Part shown: positions 1 through 12,000 of the stretch, piece after piece
Position numbering within the stretch: position 1 is the stretch's first letter
Layout of the letters: every line of letters begins with the position of its first letter
DNA from: Branchiostoma floridae
Taxonomy: Eukaryota > Chordata > Leptocardii > Amphioxiformes > Branchiostomatidae
Assembly (NCBI RefSeq): GCF_000003815.2
Contig: NC_049980.1
Coordinates: 12,025,912-12,089,911 of the forward strand
Direction of reading: 5' to 3'
Length of the DNA stretch: 64,000 nt
Program-made: the position numbers and the translations under genes
The notes under the pieces: generated by a model
What the model saw: the letters and a program-made list of their open reading frames with translations, nothing else
Told to the model about the DNA's origin: nothing
The model's database searches: none

Positions 1-277
1 ACGTTTCGAGTGACATCTATCACTTTTCTTCAGCATCACTAGAACATTGAAAGAGTGATGTCACGCGAAACATCCAGAAGTAAATCTCTGTTTTTATCCA
101 GCTGTAGAGATTGAATTGTATCTGAATATTGTTTACCTGGATTTCTAACCTTTATGAAAATAAGTGTAACTTTATAACAAAGCAAGTTACATGTTTAGTG
201 AATAGCCCCAACAGGGCTCAATAATAACATTTCCCAATAATTGATAGATGTTCTCATCATGCACACATGCATAAGTA
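1..277. other. Intron of the laminin alpha gene, left edge
   Basis: AT-rich DNA without a recognisable exon. The first laminin exon seen begins at 1184 with a spliced acceptor, so this stretch is probably the 3' part of an intron whose upstream exon lies outside the window. The last two bases (TA, 276-277) form one side of the target-site duplication of the element at 278-1143. Confidence 0.6.
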
Positions 278-1143
278 CAGTCAAACCTGTCTATAGCGGC
301 CACTCAAGGGACTGGTCAAAATTGGCCACTATAGAGAGGTGGCCACTATAGAGAATATGCTAATTAATTGACCACAAGCAAAAAGTTACACATGGTTTTA
401 GTACCCACTGATTTATATTCACATAATACAGTACTGTACATGTACTGCAATGATTTTTATACTATGTGTATTAAGAAAACAAAAGCTATAAAAAAATTTA
501 AATGTTCTACAGTTGATATTGTTTGAAGAGACCGGTATCGTCATATTTCTTTGATCTTTCGTCTTGTATCCTTTGATAGTTCGCCGTCCGTGTTTTCCCG
601 CTCACGTTCACACGTCAGATTCGCCCATTATGCTAATGTGGTACTCACAAGAAAAGTCTCGTCATTTTAGACTTATCTCTTAATAAATGTAAGAATAAAA
701 TGCACCATAGTCTGAAGTTCATATCATTTTGTCTTTGTAACAATTTGTTTAGAAAGATTTTGTGATGTAAATTAACCTAAGCGATAGTGTATTAGCACGT
801 AACTTTAACACAATTTACCTCCGTAATATTGGTGTCGTCTATATATGACCTCGTTTGTCGGCGGGTATGGGTAGCGCCAGTTTACGCAGTTTTGTTTTGA
901 AAATAAATCACAGAGGTTTTAAATCCGGCGTAGCGTGCCGAAACATAGACCAGCAGTCCGCGTGGCCGTAATCAGCAGTGTTTTTGTACCTGCGGGACCG
1001 GAAATCGTGTGGCCGTGGCCGCGTTGGACAGGTGGCCGCTAAGCCTATCTCTTAATCATTACGAATCCAAGGGACCGACAAAAAGTGGCCACTATGGGCA
1101 GGTGGCCGTTATGCAAAGGTGGCCGCTAATACAGGTTTGACTG
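278..1143. mobile_element. Non-autonomous DNA transposon, pogo/Tigger-like
   Basis: The ends are inverted: the left end reads CAGTCAAACCTGT then TAGCGGCCAC, and the right end is the reverse complement GTGGCCGCTA then ACAGGTTTGACTG. The element is flanked by TA on both sides (276-277 and 1144-1145). Subterminal GTGGCCACTATAG-type motifs are repeated near both ends in opposite orientation. The 866-bp interior is noticeably richer in CpG than the surrounding intron and has no long open frame, so it cannot encode a transposase. TIRs starting CAGT with TA target duplications fit the pogo/Tigger branch of Tc1/mariner elements; that assignment is inferred from the ends only. Confidence 0.7.
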
Positions 1144-1183
1144 TACATATTGTGATAACATGAAAGCTCTATCTCACCTGCAG

Positions 1184-4100
1184 GACTACATGGTGCTGCT
1201 GCCTGCAGCCTACTTTGAAGCCCCACTGCTGCAGCTGAAGGTGGAGGTCCCCTGCAAGTATGAGATTCCAGAGGACCCAAAAGACCAGTAAGTCTCTCCT
1301 GGACCATCAGTAGCCCAAGCAGTCCTCAGTTTCTGTAGGGTGATTCATACAGTGTTTAATAGTTAACCCTGAACTTAAGCATCATATTAGAATTAAGGGC
1401 ATGTGTTAATTCTACAATTTTCAGCAGGAAAAATTGCTCAAGTGTTTGTTGACTTTTACAGTCGAACCTCCAGCCTGTAATGATGATATTGTTTTGTATT
1501 GTATACTCAGATTAAAGGACAACTTCAATCTTTCAAGCAACACACGCTTCACAACAAATAGCTCTCTGATGGTTTTTCACAATGTACAAAGTTTTGTCAA
1601 CCGTTTTGTAACTGTCTCCTGTGATCTTAAAATGTAACTTTAAACCGTATCCCAAATAATGTATAAGTTTCTGTATTCTAGGTTTTTTATCTTAACTTTT
1701 TTAACACTTTGATTAAGTTTCTTAGTTTGTAAGTTACAGTCTCATGTATAAATTAGTGATAATTCAGGTGTTGCCTTTGGCACAAAGCCTGCAAATAAAG
1801 TTCTGTAACTTTGCTCTATGTGTGTTCCCAGCTGCCTGATGTACACCCACCTGCCCCTGGATGACTTCACCACAGTCCAGGCAGAGTCTGGGTTCTTCCG
1901 TCCGCAGCAGGGCGATGATGACATGAACAACACCCTGTCTGTCCTGGGAGACAAGATCGCTACACAGTACATCCAGCCCTCCAAGTTCTACCCACTCATG
2001 GCACTGTTGGATCACAATCAGGTCAGGACTGACATAGAAGCCTTGAATTTTACAAGAATACTATTACAGGGAAACTGCAGACAATCTTCAATGGTCATGT
2101 TGTTTTTTTTGTGTGCAGATTTTGCATTGATACAGCAAATATGCATTTTCAATTTATTAATTGTACTATCAATGGAAATATTCTAATCGTAAAATAAAAA
2201 CCTCCTTTCCCTATCAACCAAGAAATCAAGTCTCCACAAAAATAAATTCATATACAATATTCTCATGACACCTTCCAGACAGCTTTAACCGTGATAAATG
2301 ATTGCCTTACAGGTAACTCATTCACCTTGTTACGATTTTGCAGATCACCTGCACTAGAAGAGACATACTTAACGTTAATGCAAGAAATGCTAATAAAAAC
2401 GGTGCTGAAAAGTTTGCAATGTTACCGTTATCACAGTGTGGCCCTTGTGCTGTAAACATAATTGTTTAATCATTTTAGCCTAGATACAGGCAATAGAACA
2501 AAATTTGCCAGATATCAGTCTGTCTGAGCCCTGTGCTTGGATTTCTTATTCCAAATTGACATTGAACTCATAATGCTGGTATTTCTGCCTCACAGATGGT
2601 TCTACTTCTGGAGCTGACTCTGCCCAAGGCTGGCGAGTACGTGTTTGTGATTGAGTATGCCAACTTTGAGACACGGGCACAGACCCTGCAGATCCGTGTG
2701 GACAAGACAGAGGGCAAGAATCAAGGCATCTTCAACATTAACACCTGCAACTTTAGGTATAGTACACTGTTCCTATCAGAGATGTAGAGTCTAGATGTAC
2801 ACAAGTCACTCAATGTTATCTGTCATTTGTTTTGCACAGGGATAATGATACAGTAAGACATTATTACCTCAACAGTCATTTCAGAAGCAGTAGACACTAA
2901 ACATATCCAGATTTTGGTCTTTATTGCAGTTTCCGCTGCCGTGCAGTTGGGATTGACGACAATGGGAGAGAGGCACGCTTCAAGGTTACCTCAAAGTCAA
3001 CCACCATCAGCCTGTCTGGGGATAAGCTCAGAGTTGCCATTGTGAGTTTTTCAACACTGTATTTTCTTGCATTCATTTTATACTTTGCAACTAATTAACA
3101 AAACACATCATTCCTTGATCCTAAGGGTTGTTACAGACTTAGCCCTTAAGAATTCTTCAATCAGACAGCAAGTATAGTATTGATTCTGTACGTTGCTATT
3201 GGCATTCTGAAACATTGTATATGTCGGTCATTGCTGTATATTGTTCTGCATTTTTAGGACTCACTGACTGCCATTCCTGTTGAGTCATGGGACCCAGACT
3301 ACATCATTCCCAAACCTCAGTGTGTGGCCAGTTACGGGCCATTCTCCAATCACAAGTAAGATCAAATGTTATATAAACAACTGTTACTTTTTTTATTGAA
3401 AATTTAAAAACATGTTTGCTTATTCAGTATGTGTGATATGACAATATATTGATGAATGATTTTTGTGGTAAAAGAAATTAGGATTTTGGTGTTGTATAAT
3501 TGTAAAGCTTGTAAAAAGTATTGGAACATAACTACTTGTTGCATAAGTCTTCTACCATAGGAGAAAAATATTGTCTGATATCCAATCTACATGATTTTGT
3601 TCCTTACAAGTTTAATATTATACAGAACTTGCTACATTGGATAATGATACTTATTTCCTCCTTTGTTTGTAAGAAAGTGGGTATTTTTCATTGTTTGTCT
3701 CTCTCTACCCTCCCCCTTCATCTCCCGATTCCATGCTCTGAGCAGGAAGAGGGCTGACCCCAGGTAAAACTGAATCAGTACTCCCTCTCACCTTTCACCT
3801 CTCACCTTTTCATCGAGCACCACAGATACTTTCTTTCACATCACCATTTTTGACACGGCATCAAGCCTTGCAACAATTCCTTCGTAATTTTAATTTCTTG
3901 CAAGAAATTTTCTGTTTCTCATGATTTTCACTATTTTTGCATCCGTTTTTTACTTGGTGCATTTTGTGTATTTTAAGGGGAAATTTAACAGTTGTAGGTA
4001 ACTTTACTAAACACAAAAACCTCTATAACGGTCCTCTGTCAGGTGTGTCCAGTCCATGTACACAGAACCAGTCGGAACAGTAAGGATCATGCCGAGTTCT

Positions 4101-6059
4101 GGGCAGGACTCGATGCGTCGCCAGCCTCTCCTGGTCCTGTCCAACTCCAAACTCTTCCTCCTGGACAGGGAACAGGTGAGAGTTGTGTTTCTGATGGGGT
4201 CAGGGATGTAGCATTATTTGACATGTAAATTCTCTCAGTAGTTTGGATAACATAGTGTGTAAAGGTTGGCAAAATGTCTTGAGTCACCTATCTAATGTTT
4301 TGGGTTAGTAGGCACACTTGGAGGGATATTTTTGGTCTGAAAAATGTAGAAATAGAACTAGATTATGTATAGAGCTTAGATTACTCTGAAATTAGTCTGA
4401 AGTTATTGTAGGCCTGATAGCTGTTGATCCCCAGATAGCAGAGTATTCCATTAAAGCAAATATTCTCATTGTGGTCTGGTAATGTTACTATGCAAATTAT
4501 GAAAATGAAACTGGACAACAATATTAAAGTTAGTGTGAAAGTCATTCAGCAGTAGGGACAGGTACTGCAGAAATGTCCAGATTTAGACAGAACTAACCCA
4601 GTGTAGATACAATATAGAAAACATCTGATGGACGTACTAAAATTCATGAAGTTCTTTTAGTTACACACCCTTGTTATCCTTGTCACTAAACTTCCATTCA
4701 AAACTTCACACTGAGTTTAGTCAACACCGCATCTCTCGTTTCAGAACCAGCTTGAGTTTAGTGGCCGTCTCCTGTCAGCAGGTAGAATGGTGTTCCTGCT
4801 CCACTACTTCCAGCCTGAGAGTACAGGCTACACAGCACAGGTCAAGGTCACAACACCACTCAGGCAGGAGATTCAAGGTAGGTGCAGCTGTTTTGCGAGT
4901 GAATTTCATTTCAGCACCAAGGACAGATACTGTGGAAATTAAGGCAGAGACTGTCCTGTACATGCCATTCAGCACTAAGAATGGGGATATTATAGTTAGT
5001 GTGAAAGTCATTCAGCACCAAGGACAGGCACTGCAGAAATGTCCAGATTTAGACAGAAATAACCCAGTGTAGATTCCATTCAGCATTGATGACAGGGATG
5101 TCATATTAGTGTGAAAGTCATTCAGCACCAAGGGCAGGTAATGTGGTAATGTCCAGAAGCAGCCCTATCAGCATAGATGCCATTCAGAAAAAATGTAATG
5201 TTCAGTGTGAAAGTCATTCAGCACCAAGGGCAGAGACTTTGGTGACGTCCAGACCAAAGCAGAAATAGCCCTGTCAGTGTAGATCTGTATTTAGCATGGG
5301 AAACAGGGACATAATATTCAGAATGAAAGTCATTCAGCAACATGGAAAGGTATAATGAATGGCAGTGATGACACTAATGTGATCAGCATTCAGCATATAA
5401 ATGGAAACTGAACAGAAACGAAATTCAGCACCACGGACAGGGCATATGGTATCTATGTCAATGTATATATTCATAAGTCCCAATGAAAATCTTATTGTGG
5501 CAGAACATTTTATGCACTATTTTGCAAGACAACAATATGGTTAAACATGAAACCTGTGTATTTTTCAGGAGTTATCCAGGTTGACTACTGTCCCCACAGT
5601 GCCGGCTGCCGTGCCATCATGCTGTTCTCAGGTCTGGGACAGGAGGTGGACATCACCCAGCCTGACATCAGGCTCATGATCACTGTTCCTGCAGACAGAA
5701 CCATCTGGGTGGTCAGTACACAACTGCTCATCACTCAAAACAGTTCATGTGGTCAAAATGCATTAGAATGTACTGTTTCTTCTCATAAGAAATTTCACGT
5801 AAATGCGGATGTCATTCAATTTCAACACACAACATCATTGAGGAAGCCACATAAAATCTAAAATACATTAAAGCATTTGATGAAAAAAAAAAACTGTTTC
5901 GCTTGTAATTCTATGACCAATGCAGTTTTCTTGTCTGTTGCAGGACCATGTTGTGGCTATTCCAGAGTTCAGCTACACCCCCTCCCTTCTCATGGACAGC
6001 AGGATTGACAAGTCTGGTGACTTCATCAAGCAGTGTGGCAAATTTGACTTTAACCTCAA
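1184..6059 (+). CDS. LAMA5: Laminin alpha exons 1-10: L4b-like region
   Basis: Exons are 1184-1287, 1832-2021, 2596-2756, 2930-3041, 3258-3355, 3746-3763 (18-nt microexon), 4043-4175, 4745-4877, 5569-5711 and 5944-6059. They encode the short-arm segment that in vertebrate alpha-3/alpha-5 lies between two blocks of LE modules. Recognisable strings are [12 protein letters not shown] (vertebrate alpha-5 has CLLYTHLPLD), [15 protein letters not shown] (alpha-5 YALVVEYAN), FLLHYFQP (alpha-5 FLLHGYQP) and [10 protein letters not shown] (alpha-5 FCPHGYGCR). Junction phases run 2,0,2,0,2,2,0,1,0,2 without conflict. The exon at 5944 ends in ...DFNL plus two bases and joins the LE block. Introns 4176-4744 and 4878-5568 hold RE1-like tandem repeats. 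Confidence 0.9.
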
Positions 6060-9000
6060 GTAAGTTGCAAAAAACATAAAAGTCACTGTAGCCATAATCC
6101 TAAAACAATCCATTCCTAATTTCTTCAATAGAATTTTATCTCTTGGACCTAAAATGTTGCAACACTATCATTTTTCTCTTAGATGTCACCACTGCAAAGA
6201 TATGTTATACAAAAAAGCTAACTGTCAAATTTACGACTCCTTCTAGTGACAGGGACCTGACTCCCTTCTGTCGGAAGTCCATCATGTCACTGTCTGCCCA
6301 CTACAACGATGGGGCGACCCCCTGCAACTGTAATCCCCGGGGCTCTTCCAGCCAGACCTGCTCCCCCCTGGGTGGACAGTGTCCTTGTAAGGACAACATC
6401 GTGGGGCGCAGCTGTGATGTCTGTGCTACTGGGTACTTTGGCTTCCCCGACTGCAGAGGTAAGTTTATCTATTAAGATTCACTGAATGAGATCTGAGAGG
6501 TGTTGGCAACAGGATTCATACATCCTTTACAAGGCTGACACCTCCAGCATACAGTTAGTAACAACTAATAACATAAAACATAATGTGGAAGACAGTCTCT
6601 CTATGGACTGCAGTATGTCCCATTGTTTCCCTGCTGCCTAACCCCATGACCAACACAAATTTGGTGCTGTAGCAGGCTGAAGCTGAATCTATCTTTTAGA
6701 CCAATCTGTTAGATCTCCAACCGTAGATAGACATGATTCAGATTTTGTGATTTAGTCACAAATATTTACGTAATACGATGTCTTTTTTCAGCCTGCCCAT
6801 GTGGAGAGAACCGCTTGTGTGACCCAGTGACGGGAGAGTGCATCTGTCCCCCACGTTCCCGCCGACCTGAGTGTACCGTCTGTGAGGAGGGGACATACGG
6901 GTACCACCCACTGCTTGGATGTGAGGTACACATGTGACCATGTTCTAAATAATGCATGGCATTGTGTGGACCTGACTACATGCATACCTAAAATGCAATG
7001 AGGCCCAGGAAAATTAATGTTGTGTTTCCTGAGAAAAATTACTGATGGTAAGAGAGGGATTTTTTTGCAGGGATTCGATTTTAAGTGAAGAAAATCTTAC
7101 TGCATCCCTTGGCAGCGGTTTGACCAGAAAATGGCTAGGGTTGGCCTTTTTTTTGGGAGAACAAAGTGATTTCTGCACAAGTTCTATTACAGGGAGAAAG
7201 TCTAGACATATAAATTAGAATTATAATGTGCCCTCGTGACCTCAACTGAAATGTTGTATGTCCTACAGCCATGTGACTGTGATGCCATGGGGATCCTGGA
7301 CCTGAACTACCCATCATGCAACAGGAACACAGGGCAGTGCAGGTCAGTTACCTGACAGTCAGGTTCAAACTACAGAAACTTGCATACATGCATACAATAA
7401 ACAGAAAAACAAGTTACTGCTGCCCAGAATGAATGTCACTCAGCACCAAGGACAACGGTAATTTATAACAGTATGGGTATTTGTGTCAATATGAGTGTAG
7501 ATCAGAACCAGTGACAGGGCAAACAGAGCTATTTACAAGCATACAATGAACAGAAAAAACAGACAGACAGGGTAACAGTAATGGAATAGTATGTTGCTGC
7601 TGCCCAGAATGAATGCATTCAGCACCAGGGACAAGGGTAACTTATAGCATCAATTCATGGGTATTTGTGCTGATATGAATGTAAATCAGCACCAGGGACA
7701 GGGCCAGCTAAGGTCAGGTTTTCACAGTCTAGATACTGATATATCATGTTAACACTCAGTAATGATCCTGATTGATTTTCAGCTGCAAGCCAAATGTAGG
7801 AGGCCGACGTTGTGACCGCTGCCTGCCAGGCTACTACAACTTCCCCTACTGCTCCCCCTGTAGCTGTAGTGCTGATGGGGTTACTGAGGATGTGTGTGAC
7901 CAGAGAACAGGAAGGTGTCTGTGTAAGGTAAGAAAATCTTGCTTGTTTGTGCCTTTCATCCGTGTGCCATGTTACAGTAGTAACTTAAAATGAATTTGAA
8001 ATTCTATCATGTTTGAGCTCATGGAATAATTTGTCCCTAGCTAATCAGGACCAAGTTGCATCAATCCTAACCCTAAACCTAAATTATCTAGACCAATGTG
8101 GATGGCGTGAGGTGTGACCAGTGTAAGGCCAACACCTACCACCTGTCAGCCAGGAACCCTGAGGGATGCCACAGCTGCTTCTGCTTCGGTGCCACACCTT
8201 ACTGTAGGAGCAGTGACTTGCATTACACAGAGGTATAGGACTGAAATTTCTTACCTGTACTGTTAAGACAGCAAAACTCATCAAGTTTCAGTCTATACTA
8301 TGATACCATATTATCATGTAGCGAGTCAGCTTACAGATGTGCTCTATGTAGCAGAGACTGTCATTCTTGTATTTAGGACTGTTTACCCATAGCCAATGGT
8401 ATAGGGCTGATATCAATTAGGATATTACCATGGTCATTAGTGAGCAAACGGGGCCATATATATATATATCATTTAGTGTCATTTCTTTGCAATGACAGCA
8501 CACATCAACTTCTAAAAAGCAAAGAAAAAGGATTTTAGATTTGTAGTAAAAAGCTTTAAAGCAGTGTGAGAGAGTGTTTAAGAATAAGAAAAAAAAGTAT
8601 AAACTTTTTACGATGCAATATCTTGACATGTACTTTTGTCTATCCCAGCTTTTGGACATGGAGGACTGGACCGTGTCCAACCAGGTTGGGTCAGAGGTCA
8701 TGCGGTTTAACGACAAGGTGGAGGTGAAGCTGGGAGAACTGATCCAACCAGACGAGCCCGTGTACTGGGTGGCACCGGGCATCTACCTCGGCAACTTGGT
8801 CAGTACTGTACAGAGTCAAGTTTCCCTTGCAGCTCAGTATGTTATTTGTGCATGTGTATACGAGCACAATTCTGCTGTCCTGAAAATCACTTACCATAAT
8901 GCATTGACATGGACCTCATGCAAGGTAGTACACTTATTCCTCAGTTTTTATATTCTTATAGGTAACATCATATGGTGGGAGCCTCACCTACACTGTAGAG

Positions 9001-12000
9001 TACCAGGTGACTAAGACTGCCCTGATGGCCAGGATGCGCCCCACCAGGCTGCCTGATGTGCTCTTATCTGTGAGTTTGTCTTCTTCTTCCAAAGGATCAT
9101 AGAATAATTGCAAGTCAAAAGAAACCTAAGATCTGTTAATGTTGATAGTTTGCAGAGTGCCATTAACATTGATGCCGGCTTAATGATGATCATACTTTCA
9201 TCTTGTAGCTGTTAACTATGTTGTAAGTACTCCATTAGTTAGGCAAAGTTAATAACTTCACAATGAACTATTTGTTCACCAGGGTAATGACATGACCATC
9301 ATGTACTCCCACCCTGTCATCCCTGAGCCTGATGAGCCCCTCACTGTTACTGTGGACCTGCTGGAGGTGAGACAACAGGGCACTGGAATGTCTTTTTCTC
9401 TCCCTTAGAAGTCTTTTGTGAGATTTTACTTGATTATACAGTATCATCCGGTAGTCTCACTTGTGACAGAATTATCTATTTTCATGGTCTCTTCCACAGA
9501 AAGTATATCACTAAGTTCATAGCAAACTTGTATGTCTTATCAATGAAGTTGTGCCAAAGTGATATATGATAAAGCATCATCATATTAAGCTTCTTAGACA
9601 TAAATCCCATACTTGTAAACCACATGTTCAGGATGTTAACTTATCATGGATAACTTTATTTAAGTTACGTTTTTTATTCACTCAATAAAAGATGTTCAAT
9701 TTGTTTGAGTGTGTTTTGTGGCAAATAATTTAAGATTGATAATCATACTGTAACAGCAGCATTTGATTGTATTGAGAGCACATTGTCACATTTTGTAGTA
9801 ACAAATATTCTTGATTTTGTTCTACCTTGGTACCAGGGTAACTTTGTTCACAGTAACAGTAAGGGTGCCGTGAGCCGGGAGGACCTGCTGATGGTGCTGG
9901 CTGATCTGCAGGCACTGCTCATCAGGGCTTCCTACAGGGAGAAGATTCTCAGTGCTACGTACGTAACGTTACTGGTCTCAGAATCATAGCAAGCTAGCTA
10001 ATGATGAGGATTCAGACCTCTGTATTGGGTCTATATGAATAACTATGATCGTGTCGTGATGCACCTGTAAACTAGAATGAAACCATTAAGAGGTTTTACC
10101 AATCTTTAAGTGAATGTTGGTTCTTGTCCTTAGTGCTGAAATGCCCTCAAGACTGGAGGTTTTCTCTTATACTCATATTGGGAGGAAAAACATAACCGTG
10201 TGCTTAATTAGGCAACTTTTATAAATCCTTGTGGTACACGTTAATATGCTACTATTCTATTTCAATCATACAATCATGTACATGAAAATATTGACTACCA
10301 ATAATGTAATTTTTACTTCTTCTTTCTTTCTTCCATCTCTGAACCACTATCTGTCACATCTATCTCTCTGTACAATCTATCTCTTTGTCTAACTCATCTC
10401 TCTTGCTGTCTCATTATTTTCTTCCTTCCATTTCACTGCCTGTTCACATGAAGCACTTTCAGGTAGCAGGACATTCACCACTTCACCTTCTTCTTTCTTG
10501 ATAATTTGTAATTAAGTACCAATGACAATTGTCTTTGTATTGTCAGCTGTGGGTTTATAGTGTTTTCCTATACTTGTGGGGCTTCTTTTGAAAAATAAAC
10601 ATGTAGGTTTACTGGTGTTATTGATAAAACTGAATACATTGTAATTACAAGAATTGCATATCAATTTCCAACTTGGTTTTGTCAGCTCATGTCAACAAGG
10701 TGTTGTAGGAACTGCAGTTTCTTATACTTCAGATTATTGATATTGATTCCTACATATATTTTCTAACCAGTAAGTTAACATCTTGTTACATGTAGCTCCA
10801 GGACAAAGTATCATATTTACAAGAAAAGTCATCTTTTATACCTTATCATTAACCTTAGAAGAAACCTTATGAGCATATTTTGTAATGGGCTGAGACTTCT
10901 TCTTCAATTAATCTTCTGAGGAATGATTAACACTTGCCTTGATTTCTTCAACATTCTCTTCCAGTATTGAGTCAGTAAAGCTGAGCATCACGACCCAAAC
11001 CTTCTCCGGCAAACCTGCCCTGGATGTGGAGTATTGTAACTGTCCATATGGATACAAGGGGACTTCATGTCAGGTATGCACAGATTATGATTTGAATATC
11101 TTCATATCTTCTGGTGATTTCTTATCATTCCTTAGTCTAACTATCTTTTAAATTTCTTTCCTGTGGTTTGGATGTATTCATACAGATCAATGTTTTGCTT
11201 GACTCTATTCTTTTAACAGTATTTGAAATGCAACCTCTGTATGTAAGAATTTTCGTCATTCTCTGTGGTTTGTATTCTTTTCTGGAGTTTGCTGTCAGAT
11301 TCCAGGACTCACAAGCATTAGATAATACAGAGGTGACCAAGAAGTGCATCAGGCTGATCTTGGAGAAGAGGCTGATATTCTTGTGATATCATGTGATACT
11401 CTATCTACAAATCAAACAATCATAGACTCTTCTAGAATAGACAATTGAATCCATATTTCTCATCCTTACCTTGCTAAAACCACCAGATTTGGACTAAAAT
11501 GTTGCACTTGTTGTACCCCAGGAGTGTGACGAGGGTTACTACAGGTCTAAGACTGGTCCGTACCTGGGCCAGTGTGTGAAGTGTGAGTGTTACGGGCACG
11601 CCAGCAGCTGTGATGAGAACGGAGCATGCATTGTGAGTACTGGGTCCTTGTTCAAACTTAAATACTAGCATGTCACTTGAATTTATGGTCAGTGTGAATT
11701 CAGCACCAAGGACAAGGTAACAGAATAATTTGTAAGGCTATATATACTAGCAGTATGGATAGTAGTGTTCATAAGAGTGTATTTCAGCACCAAGGACAGG
11801 GTAACAATGTAATTTTTAAGGCTATATTCTAGCAGTATGGATTGTAGTGTTCATGTAAGCGACATCATAATTTGTAAGGCTATATAGCAGTATGGATAGT
11901 AGTGTTAATAAGAATGTAATTCAGCACCAAGGACAGGATCAATGCCACCAGCATCAATACATTATAGAGATTGACTATCTAGCTTATCTTCATTTTAAAC

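Noticed and set aside
4995-5240. Regularly spaced repeats that resemble a CRISPR array at first sight
   Set aside because: Units are imperfect, the similarity extends through the would-be spacers, and the array lies in introns of an animal gene. It is a minisatellite.
6247-6252. Alternative acceptor six bases downstream for exon 6247
   Set aside because: In phase, but it shortens a cysteine spacing that matches vertebrate alpha-5 exactly when 6247 is used. Minor alternative use is still possible.
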